A DNA stretch of 10,256 nucleotides, taken from Pseudomonas sp. GTDB taxonomy: Bacteria > Pseudomonadota > Gammaproteobacteria > Pseudomonadales > Pseudomonadaceae. Under the pieces are notes generated by a model. The model did not search any database. It saw nothing but the letters and a program-made list of their open reading frames with translations, and was not told the DNA's origin. Positions 1-6,407 of the stretch are shown here, piece by piece. How positions within the stretch are numbered: the first letter of the stretch is position 1; every line of letters starts with the position of its first letter. The position numbers were made by a program, and so were the translations under genes. Where the stretch lies: positions 1-10,256 of the forward strand of contig DQGF01000171.1 of assembly GCA_003525045.1 (NCBI GenBank). The letters are read 5' to 3'.

Positions 1-2
1 AC

Positions 3-608
3 GACGACCACACCAAAGAGTCTCCTTACGAACAACCGGACTACCCGACCCTGTTCCCTCGCTGGAACTCCAGCCTGACCGCTCACAACCAACCACTGAT
101 CCGTCCGCGCGTCTCTGACACCCTCGACTACGAAGGTGAGATGGCTGTCGTACTGAAAAGCGGCGGTCGCCATATCCGCAAAGAAGACGCCCTTGATCAG
201 GTCGCCGGTTATGCCCTGTTCAACGAAGGTTCGGTGCGCGCATATCAGTTCAAATCGCCGCAATGGACCGTTGGCAAAAACTTCGACAACACGGGTGCAT
301 TCGGTCCGGTACTGGTGACCGCCGATGAATTGCCAGCCGGTGGCAAAGGTTTGCTGCTCGAGACCCGCGTGAATGGCAAGGTCGTACAGTCCGCCAATAC
401 CGAGGACATGTTGTTCGACGTGGCCACCCTCATCTCGACGCTGAGCGAAGCAGTGACACTGGAGGCCGGCGACGTCATTGTCAGCGGCACGCCTGCCGGC
501 GTCGGATTTGGCATGACGCCAAAGGTCTTCTTGAAAGCCGGTGACATCGTCGAAGTGTCTATCGAAGGTATCGGCAAGCTGGTCAATCCGGTCGTCGACG
601 AAGTCTGA
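3..608 (+). CDS. Fumarylacetoacetate hydrolase (FAH) family protein, 5'-truncated by window edge
   Basis: The reading frame is open from base 3 to the TGA at 606-608, giving 201 residues; the true start lies to the left. The frame enters well before the first internal ATG (141), because residues just upstream already look like the FAH fold. The DYEGE motif (window residues 42-46) is the family's metal-binding E-x-E. It is followed by the GYALFNEGSVR segment, the GKNFD and GAFGP motifs, and the SGTPAGVGFG loop close to the end, in the usual order. FAH-family members hydrolyse, decarboxylate or isomerise ring-cleavage products, usually with Mg2+ or Mn2+. The next genes encode an extradiol dioxygenase and a ring hydroxylase, so this enzyme probably acts on their product in the cytoplasm; the exact reaction is inference. 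The expected third metal ligand Asp in the NDxSxR motif reads Glu here (codon 225-227). Family assignment is secure, substrate is not. Confidence 0.93.
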   Translation, partial: DDHTKESPYEQPDYPTLFPRWNSSLTAHNQPLIRPRVSDTLDYEGEMAVVLKSGGRHIRKEDALDQVAGYALFNEGSVRAYQFKSPQWTVGKNFDNTGAFGPVLVTADELPAGGKGLLLETRVNGKVVQSANTEDMLFDVATLISTLSEAVTLEAGDVIVSGTPAGVGFGMTPKVFLKAGDIVEVSIEGIGKLVNPVVDEV

Positions 609-626
609 CCCCAGCGCTTTGAACGC

Positions 627-654
627 GGCGCAGGGCCGCACCTACCCCTGCGCC
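627..654 (+). other. Strong intercistronic hairpin between the FAH gene and the extradiol dioxygenase gene
   Basis: GGCGCAGGG (627-635) is perfectly complementary to CCCTGCGCC (646-654), with a 10-base loop. No T-tract follows; an AT-rich stretch and the next gene's Shine-Dalgarno come directly after. It is therefore more likely an mRNA-stabilising, processing or attenuating element within the operon than a full terminator. The function is inferred; only the stem is seen. Confidence 0.6.
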
Positions 655-685
655 TGACAATAAGAATAATTAAATGGAGGCCGTC

Positions 686-1606
686 ATGAGCGTGTCCCCT
701 GGTGTGCATTCAATCGATCACTACGCGCTGAATGTTCCGTCCCTGGACGAAGCCAGCCAGTTCTTCGAAAACTTCGGCCTCGACGTTCAACGTGAACCGA
801 ATCAACTGCTCCTGCGAGCAGCCGACGGCCATGTCTGGGCCAAAATCTTGCCCGCGCCCTCCAAGTCCCTGGCTTACCTGAGTTTCAATTGCTACGAACG
901 GGACTATGGAGCCCTACGCGAGCAGATTGAAGTTGCGGGCGGGCGCTTCGAGGAGTGTGCCGAACCCGGAATCTGGTTTCGCGACCCGGACGACAACCTG
1001 TTGCAGGTCAAGGTCGGCGACAAAACCATGCCCGATCAAAAGACAGTCCACCACCACAGCAATACTGCACCGAACAGCCGCGGTGCCACCACCCGCGACG
1101 GCGTGGCAGCGGTCCGCCCTCGCCGCTTGTCCCATGTCCTGTTATTCACTCCGGATGTGCTGGGCGCGCTGAATTTTTATGAGCAGGCACTGGGCCTGAA
1201 ACTCTCCGACAAGTCGCTGGACATCATCGCTTTCAGTCACGCCCCTCACGGATGCGACCATCATCTCGTGGCGTTCGCCAAAAGCTCGGCCAAAGGTTGG
1301 CATCACGCGGCGTGGGAAGTCGACAGCATCGATGAAGTCGGTGCGGGTGCTTCGCAGATGGCCGCTGCCGGACACGTGAAGGGTTGGGGCACCGGCCGTC
1401 ATTGCCTGGGGTCGAACTACTTTCATTACGTGCAGGATCCGTGGGGCTCGTTCTGCGAGTACTCGGCCGACATGGACTACATCGGCGCAGGCGTCGAATG
1501 GCCTGCTGGCGATTACTCACCGCAAAACTCTCTGTATCTGTGGGGCCCGGACGTACCGGCCAACTTCATTTTCAACACTGAAGCGGACATTCCGGCACCT
1601 GCCTGA
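686..1606 (+). CDS. Two-domain type I extradiol dioxygenase (VOC superfamily)
   Basis: The predicted product is 306 aa and cytoplasmic, and should split a catechol-type ring next to its hydroxyls using non-haem Fe(II) and O2. It has two vicinal-oxygen-chelate domains: an N-terminal non-catalytic one (about residues 7-112) and a C-terminal catalytic one (about 147-285), joined by a His- and Ser-rich linker. The 2-His-1-Glu iron triad can be placed at H150 (RLSHVLLF), H207 (GWHHAAWEV) and E258 (SFCEYSADM). The spacing resembles BphC-type enzymes, and the usual length is about 290-315 aa. The start at 686 is preferred over ATG 674 because GGAGG (676-680) lies 5 bases before it. From memory, the C-terminal tail and gene context recall DntD/MhqB-type enzymes acting on trihydroxylated rings; this is inference, and a biphenyl- or catechol-type substrate is not excluded. 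The gene lies 77 bases after the FAH gene in the same operon. Confidence 0.9.
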   Translation: MSVSPGVHSIDHYALNVPSLDEASQFFENFGLDVQREPNQLLLRAADGHVWAKILPAPSKSLAYLSFNCYERDYGALREQIEVAGGRFEECAEPGIWFRDPDDNLLQVKVGDKTMPDQKTVHHHSNTAPNSRGATTRDGVAAVRPRRLSHVLLFTPDVLGALNFYEQALGLKLSDKSLDIIAFSHAPHGCDHHLVAFAKSSAKGWHHAAWEVDSIDEVGAGASQMAAAGHVKGWGTGRHCLGSNYFHYVQDPWGSFCEYSADMDYIGAGVEWPAGDYSPQNSLYLWGPDVPANFIFNTEADIPAPA

Positions 1607-1607
1607 A

Positions 1608-1682
1608 GGCCGACCTACCCAACTGAAAGCCTGACATGCCTGCATTGCGCAGCGCTTTTGCGCTCACGCAACAGGCTCGGCC
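1608..1682 (+). other. Long nested intercistronic hairpin before the flavin monooxygenase gene
   Basis: The core (1638-1676) pairs GCCTG/CAGGC, TTGCG/CGCAA and AGCGC/GCGCT around a TTTT loop. This gives 15 base pairs interrupted only by small internal mismatches. A further 6-bp pair, GGCCGA (1608-1613) with TCGGCC (1677-1682), brackets the structure, leaving about 24 unpaired bases on the left side. It starts two bases after the upstream stop codon and ends 40 bases before the next start. There is no T-tract after the stem. It could be an mRNA processing or stability element or an attenuator; this is inference from structure only. Confidence 0.6.
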
Positions 1683-1721
1683 ATGCCCGGAAATCACCGC
1701 GAAGTACACGAGGCACAGATC

Positions 1722-3341
1722 ATGAATCAGCACACCACAGTCGATGTCGCCATTGCCGGTTACGGTCCCGTGGGTCAGACCCTCGCCATTTTGCTGGGTC
1801 AAATGGGCTACTCGGTCGCCGTATTCGACCGTTGGCCAGCGCTTTACCCTCTCCCGCGTGCGGTTTTCTACGACCATGAAATACGCCGGATCTTTCTCTC
1901 CTTGGGCCTGGGTGAAGAGCTCGCAAAAGTGTCTCAGCCCGCAGGGCTCTATCAATGGTTCAACGCAGACTGGAAGGTCTTGGTAGAGATCGACTGGTCC
2001 GCTGAATCGATTAGCGATGGGCCGTTTGGCTATCTGTTTAACCAGCCGTCACTGGAAGCGGCGTTGGATCGCAAGGCCAAAAGCTTCGGTAACGTGCAAA
2101 TCCAACAGGGCTGGGAAGCCACCGCGCTCACACAAGACGCCAGTGGCTGCGACATGGTCCTCAATCGGATCATTCGTCAAGACGGCAAGTTTTCCCTCGG
2201 TGAAGAGCAGCAAAGTGTCCGCGCTCGTTACGTGATCGGTGCCGATGGCGCCAACAGTTTCGTGCGTCAGTCGCTGAACATTGAATGGCAAGACCTGGGC
2301 TTCCAGGAGGATTGGCTGGTGGTCGATCTGCAGCCCAAGCCCGGCGTGCAACTGGATGTGCCGGACATCGGCCAATGGTGCAACCCCGAGCGCCCCACCA
2401 CCATAGTGCCCGGTGGTCCTGGCTATCGCCGGTGGGAGTTCATGCGTCTGCCTCACGAAACCATCGAAGAACTGCACGACACTGACAAGGTTTGGTCGCT
2501 GCTCTCGCGTTGGGTCACCCCGGACACCGCGGATCTGGTACGCCACGCGGTGTATCAGTTCCGTTCGCGCATTGCCTCGCACTGGCATAGCGGCCGGGTG
2601 ATGTTGGCCGGCGATGCCGCCCACGTGATGCCGCCGTTCATGGGCCAGGGCATGTGTTCGGGGATTCGCGATGCGTGGAATTTATCCTGGCGCCTGGACT
2701 TGCTGCTGCGTGGATTGGCTGACAACACCCTGCTCGACAGCTACACCCTGGAACGCAAACCTCAGATCCGCGCCGTCATCGAGGCGTCCATGGCGATGGG
2801 CAAGGTGGTCTGCGTGTCGGACCCGGTGAAGGCGGCCGAGCGTGACGCAGCATATTTGAGCGGCAACGTTGCACCGCTGCCGCCGTTCCCGGGTTTAACC
2901 GATGGTCTATTGCAGGAGGAGGGCCAATTGCGCGGCATTCTTGGGGTACACGGCTCGATCGAAATCGAGGGTAAGGTCGCTCGCTACGATGATGTCATTG
3001 GTCGCAGTTTCCACCTGCTGGTCAGAGGCGACCAGGATCCCTTGTCCGTTCTGACCCCTGAGCAACGGGCATTCATTGCTGATTACGACTTGAAAGTCGT
3101 TCGGCTCGCAGACACCGCTGATAGCGCCAAAGGCATCTACAGGGATGTTTCAGGAAAATACCTGAAGTTCATGGCTGAGGCCGGACTCAAAGCCCTCATC
3201 GTGCGCCCGGACTACTACTGCTATGGCGGGGTTGCGGAACTGTCTGCACTGCCCAAATTGCTCAACTCACTGCGCGACCAGTTACATCACTGCCCCAGCC
3301 AATACCCCGTCGACAACGGCGTAAAAGCCTGTCGCGCCTGA
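1722..3341 (+). CDS. MhpA-like class A flavin-dependent aromatic monooxygenase
   Basis: The product is 539 aa, a cytoplasmic FAD- and NAD(P)H-dependent hydroxylase that should add a hydroxyl to a phenolic ring before cleavage. Landmarks: the N-terminal FAD-binding Rossmann motif GYGPVG (13-18) with the acidic end of beta-2 at FDRW (35-38); the DG motif in GADGANS (173-179); and the GD motif in AGDAAHVMPPFMGQGM (296-311) followed by SGIRDAWNL, which is typical of the MhpA/PheA/PobA superfamily. Length and motif wording match 3-(3-hydroxyphenyl)propionate hydroxylase-like proteins. The start at 1722 is chosen because GAGG (1710-1713) lies 8 bases upstream and the flavin fold begins at once; ATG 1683 would add 13 unlikely residues and abuts the preceding hairpin. 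The substrate cannot be read from sequence. Neighbouring extradiol and FAH genes indicate a meta-cleavage route; a DntB- or MhqA-like role on a methylated or hydroxylated benzenoid is one inference. Confidence 0.9.
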   Translation: MNQHTTVDVAIAGYGPVGQTLAILLGQMGYSVAVFDRWPALYPLPRAVFYDHEIRRIFLSLGLGEELAKVSQPAGLYQWFNADWKVLVEIDWSAESISDGPFGYLFNQPSLEAALDRKAKSFGNVQIQQGWEATALTQDASGCDMVLNRIIRQDGKFSLGEEQQSVRARYVIGADGANSFVRQSLNIEWQDLGFQEDWLVVDLQPKPGVQLDVPDIGQWCNPERPTTIVPGGPGYRRWEFMRLPHETIEELHDTDKVWSLLSRWVTPDTADLVRHAVYQFRSRIASHWHSGRVMLAGDAAHVMPPFMGQGMCSGIRDAWNLSWRLDLLLRGLADNTLLDSYTLERKPQIRAVIEASMAMGKVVCVSDPVKAAERDAAYLSGNVAPLPPFPGLTDGLLQEEGQLRGILGVHGSIEIEGKVARYDDVIGRSFHLLVRGDQDPLSVLTPEQRAFIADYDLKVVRLADTADSAKGIYRDVSGKYLKFMAEAGLKALIVRPDYYCYGGVAELSALPKLLNSLRDQLHHCPSQYPVDNGVKACRA

Positions 3342-3409
3342 CACCTGATTTTCCGGGGGCATGGACGCTCCACCCTAATAACGCTGACAACAAAAATAAG
3401 AGACAGATA

Positions 3410-4771
3410 ATGAACAACATCAAGGTGAAAACGCTTGGTGCGGTTTTGGCCGCCTTCGCTACGCTCAATACCCACGCCGCCGAGAGTCCTGAAGTAGGTG
3501 AAGGCACGCTATTTCGCAGCCTGTTTGGCAACACGCTGGAAAAGGACTACGGGATTCACGTTTCCAATCTTCTAGACGTTGCCTACTCACGCAATAATCG
3601 TTCGACACATGGCGAGCAAAAGAATGGTTTAGGCAATTTGCCGCTGATAGGGTTTGCGGATGAAGGACTGGAATTGGGTAGCTTGCATCTGTTTGTCGAC
3701 AAGGCGGTCAAGGGCAACATGGTGCCGCGCGTCACACCGCTGCCCGGCCCTGCGCCAAGCGAAGCGTCCTTCGGTTTCACCTTTGAAATGCTCTACGGGC
3801 GCAACGCTCAATTCGCCCGCACCCAGGGATGGGACATGCACTGGGATGTCAACTCACCAGGGGATGACGACCTGGCCAAGGCCCAGCGCGGCAAACAGAA
3901 ATTCCTTGCCCTGCCCAACCTGGCCGCAACGGCTTACCTGCCCTACGGCACGGGAGTGACCGCCATGGCCGGAATCTTCGGCCCGGCGATGGGCTATGAA
4001 ATACCCCCCAACCTGCGTGCCGCACGAAACCAGTTCGCCAGCAAAACGTACGCGTTCCTCAGTGAACCAGGCACTGTCGCAGGCCTCATGCTGGGTACAC
4101 GGTTGTACAACGGCAAATCGGCGATTCTCGGCGCGGAATTGGGCGTTGTGCAGGGCTGGAACAATTTGCGCGACAACAACGATAAGAAGTCGCTGATGGG
4201 CGCGGTGCGTTGGCCCACCGCCGATATGCAAACCTGGATTGATTACGAGTTCATCCTCGGCGATGAGCAGAACGATAGTTTCAGCGACGTACAGGCACCG
4301 ACCTCGCGCCTGGTGTCCCCGGACGGGCAGTTCAAACAACAGCACTCGCTCAATGGCTGGCATCGCTTCGACTCGCACTGGTCGATAGGCGCAGACGTCG
4401 TTTATGGCCGACAAGACGGCGATGGCAAAACCTCGACTGTCGACATCATCAACGGCCCAGGCTTCGACGGTGCTCATTGGTGGGGGGCCAACGCGACCCT
4501 CACGTATCAGCAGCGGCCAGATCTTTCCTACTCGGTGCGTGCTGAACATTTTGCCGATCCCGATGGCTTTATTTTGTTTCCGGCGACCACCGCTCGCGGC
4601 AACTTCAACGCGCTGACCGCCGGCCTGCGCTACGACCTGAACAAGTACATCTCGCTGCGCCCCGAAGTCCGTTACGACGTCTTCGATGGCAATGCAGACG
4701 ATCATCCGTTTGGTGCCGGTCGCGACCGATCGCAACTGACCGGACTGGTGGAAGCGCTGTTTTATTTCTAA
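3410..4771 (+). CDS. Outer-membrane beta-barrel porin (BBP2-like), probably for the aromatic substrate
   Basis: The 453-aa product has a clear signal peptide (basic MNNIKVK, hydrophobic core, likely cut after THA at residue 23). The rest alternates aromatic, polar and Gly-rich strands typical of a beta-barrel and ends in FYF, the C-terminal Phe that the Bam machinery recognises. The C-terminal blocks LRPEVRYDVFD and GRDRSQLTG resemble the putative beta-barrel porin-2 (BBP2/OmpL-like) family as I recall it. The gene begins 68 bases after the monooxygenase with no evident promoter, and a modest AAGAGA site sits 6 bases before the ATG, so it is probably the last gene of the catabolic operon. Its likely job is passage of the aromatic compound or a related acid across the outer membrane. 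A diverged relative of its C-terminus survives as a fragment at 9488-9616 on the other strand. Barrel assignment is firm; family name and substrate are less so. Confidence 0.82.
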   Translation: MNNIKVKTLGAVLAAFATLNTHAAESPEVGEGTLFRSLFGNTLEKDYGIHVSNLLDVAYSRNNRSTHGEQKNGLGNLPLIGFADEGLELGSLHLFVDKAVKGNMVPRVTPLPGPAPSEASFGFTFEMLYGRNAQFARTQGWDMHWDVNSPGDDDLAKAQRGKQKFLALPNLAATAYLPYGTGVTAMAGIFGPAMGYEIPPNLRAARNQFASKTYAFLSEPGTVAGLMLGTRLYNGKSAILGAELGVVQGWNNLRDNNDKKSLMGAVRWPTADMQTWIDYEFILGDEQNDSFSDVQAPTSRLVSPDGQFKQQHSLNGWHRFDSHWSIGADVVYGRQDGDGKTSTVDIINGPGFDGAHWWGANATLTYQQRPDLSYSVRAEHFADPDGFILFPATTARGNFNALTAGLRYDLNKYISLRPEVRYDVFDGNADDHPFGAGRDRSQLTGLVEALFYF

Positions 4772-4845
4772 ATCCAGTGTGTGGATGAGTGCACTGCTGA
4801 GATCGGACGCCTCCCGTGGTTGGTCTATAGTCGACAGTGCACCAT

Positions 4846-4881
4846 GAATTAATTGAATTGATTGAATCGACGGAATCGATA
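4846..4881 (+). repeat. Four tandem 9-bp repeats (GAATY-N4) upstream of the OprB porin gene
   Basis: The units GAATTAATT, GAATTGATT, GAATCGACG and GAATCGATA begin at 4846, 4855, 4864 and 4873, exactly 9 bases apart. All share GAAT followed by a pyrimidine. They lie about 110-145 bases before the porin start, just upstream of a -10-like TACAAT. This is a plausible activator or repressor array for the porin/dehydrogenase unit, but no known binding protein is recognised. Confidence 0.5.
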
Positions 4882-4903
4882 GTTAGCTAGCTACTCATGT
4901 CGT

Positions 4904-4909
4904 TACAAT
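4904..4909 (+). promoter_or_regulatory. Candidate -10 box for the oprB-dehydrogenase unit
   Basis: TACAAT matches the sigma-70 -10 consensus at five of six positions. No good -35 hexamer lies 16-18 bases upstream, which would fit an activator-dependent promoter. Transcription would start near 4916, placing the 9-bp repeats at roughly -70 to -35. A perfect palindrome, TAGCTAGCTA (4884-4893), lies in the spacer. Confidence 0.3.
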
Positions 4910-4989
4910 TGCACTTTCACTCCGAAGGGTCGCCGGGCTATCTACGAGTGCTGGATGCTTAGGACATATAGTCGAGGATGCTACCCCTA

Positions 4990-6339
4990 ATGAGACCGAC
5001 CATCACCATCGCTGCTGCTGCAGGATTTATCTTCAGTACCGGTTTTACAGTAAACGCCGCAGCGGATGAGCCGATGTTTTCCTCGTCGTCACGATGGATG
5101 ACCGGCGATTGGGGAGGCCTTCGAACGGAGTTGCTCGAGAAAGGTTACGACTTTCAGTTCAGCTACCAGTCGGAGAGCGCCACCAATATCAACGGTGGCT
5201 ATGATCACGATCGCGCTGCGCGGTACACCGACCAGTTCAATCTGGGCGGTGCCATCGATCTTGAAAAAGTTTTAGGTTGGCAAGATGCGAACTTTCAACT
5301 CTTGATTACCGAGCGCAGTGGCCGAGACATCACTAATGATCGGCTGACTGACCCACGTACGGGAACCATTGGTTCCTCGGTTCAGGAGAACTATGGGCGC
5401 GGTCAAACCTGGCGCATTACCACGCTGGCCTATCAGCAAAAGTTCTTTGACGATGTGCTCGACATCAAGGTGGGTCGCTTGCCGATAGGCAGCGACTTCG
5501 ATTCGACAGGCTGTGTGTTCCAGAACAACTCCCTATGCGGCGGCTTGGTCGGACACGCCTCGACGGTGTGGTTCAACTCCCCCGTTGGGCAATGGGGTGC
5601 GCGGGTCAAAGTCAACTTCACCCCTGAGATCTATGCGCAGGTAGGGGCTTACGAGTACAACCCGACCTTGTTGGACAGTAACAACGGATTCAAGCTGAAC
5701 ACCTCTGGCCGCGAAGGCACGACCTACGTCGGGGAGGTCGGCTGGACGCCTGCATTGGGCGCGGCCGGATTGGCTGGCAAGTACATGGTCGGTGGATACT
5801 GGAACAACGCGACGGCCAACGATGTGCTGGAAGACCGCAACGGCAACTTCAAGCAAGTGTCTGGAAATTCGGCGGACCAGCTCGATGGGCGATACGGGAT
5901 GTATGCCTATGCCCGTCAACAGATCACCAGTGTTGACGGTGATTCCAAACGCGGACTGAGCCTCTTTGCCCATTACTCCCAATATGACAAACGCAGCAGC
6001 ACCCTGGATTGGCAGGCCCAAGTCGGCGCCATCTATGCGGGCCCGTTTGACGCACGACCTCAAGACGCGGTCGCGATCGGTTTCAGCGAGCTGCACGTCA
6101 ACCCGGCCCTGTCGAAAAATCAGCGCCTGCACAACACCGTCAATTCCCTGAATGATTACAACGATCCCGCTTATCAGCCCATTCAGCGCGCCGAATATGC
6201 CGCCGAGATCCATTACGACTTCAGGTTGACACCCTGGTTGATGGTGCGACCGAACATTCAATACCTGGCCAACCCGGGTGGGGTCTACGAAGTGGACAAC
6301 GCCACCGTCGTGGGCTTGACCGTCAACACGGTTTTTTGA
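4990..6339 (+). CDS. oprB: OprB-family carbohydrate porin
   Basis: The predicted product is 449 aa, an outer-membrane channel for sugars or polyols. The N-terminus is a signal peptide (MRPTITIAAAAGFIF..., likely cut after VNA near residue 23). The OprB hallmark TGDWGGLR (38-45), followed by the LLEKGYDFQFSY strand, comes next, and beta-strand alternation continues to the terminal TVF with C-terminal Phe. ATG 4978 would add four residues (MLPL), but its GAGG directly abuts the codon. ATG 4990 has GAGGA at 4974-4978, 11 bases upstream, and gives a more typical basic N-terminus, so it is preferred with some doubt. The gene is followed after 68 bases by the PQQ dehydrogenase, mirroring the known pairing of OprB porins with membrane glucose or quinate dehydrogenases in Pseudomonas and relatives. 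It probably delivers the dehydrogenase substrate to the periplasm. It is unrelated in sequence detail to the porin at 3410-4771. Confidence 0.9.
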   Translation: MRPTITIAAAAGFIFSTGFTVNAAADEPMFSSSSRWMTGDWGGLRTELLEKGYDFQFSYQSESATNINGGYDHDRAARYTDQFNLGGAIDLEKVLGWQDANFQLLITERSGRDITNDRLTDPRTGTIGSSVQENYGRGQTWRITTLAYQQKFFDDVLDIKVGRLPIGSDFDSTGCVFQNNSLCGGLVGHASTVWFNSPVGQWGARVKVNFTPEIYAQVGAYEYNPTLLDSNNGFKLNTSGREGTTYVGEVGWTPALGAAGLAGKYMVGGYWNNATANDVLEDRNGNFKQVSGNSADQLDGRYGMYAYARQQITSVDGDSKRGLSLFAHYSQYDKRSSTLDWQAQVGAIYAGPFDARPQDAVAIGFSELHVNPALSKNQRLHNTVNSLNDYNDPAYQPIQRAEYAAEIHYDFRLTPWLMVRPNIQYLANPGGVYEVDNATVVGLTVNTVF

Positions 6340-6349
6340 TTTGAAACCA

Positions 6350-6377
6350 GGCCCTGCGTCATGGAAGTGCCAGGGCC
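6350..6377 (+). other. Hairpin between the oprB porin and dehydrogenase genes
   Basis: GGCCCTG (6350-6356) pairs perfectly with CAGGGCC (6371-6377) across a 14-base loop. No T-tract follows, and the dehydrogenase ribosome site AAGAGG comes at 6396-6401. It could protect the porin message or lower dehydrogenase transcription, giving more porin than enzyme. The role is inferred. Confidence 0.5.
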
Positions 6378-6407
6378 GATGTTCCTCAACTGCATAAGAG
6401 GTGTGAA

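Noticed and set aside
1683..1721. Upstream ATG giving a 13-residue extension of the flavin monooxygenase
   Set aside because: It abuts the hairpin, lacks a ribosome site, and the flavin fold starts directly after ATG 1722.
2049..2624. 191-codon open frame on the minus strand
   Set aside because: It overlaps conserved flavin-binding motifs of the monooxygenase on the other strand and shows no domain of its own.
3854..4735. 293-codon open frame on the minus strand
   Set aside because: It is antisense to the porin, with no motif and no credible ribosome site; a shadow frame.
4772..4786. Hairpin ATCCA/TGGAT directly after the first porin gene
   Set aside because: Only 5 base pairs and no T-tract; too weak to call a terminator.
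5533..6261. 242-codon open frame on the minus strand
   Set aside because: It is antisense to the OprB porin, whose strand pattern and motifs clearly own this DNA.
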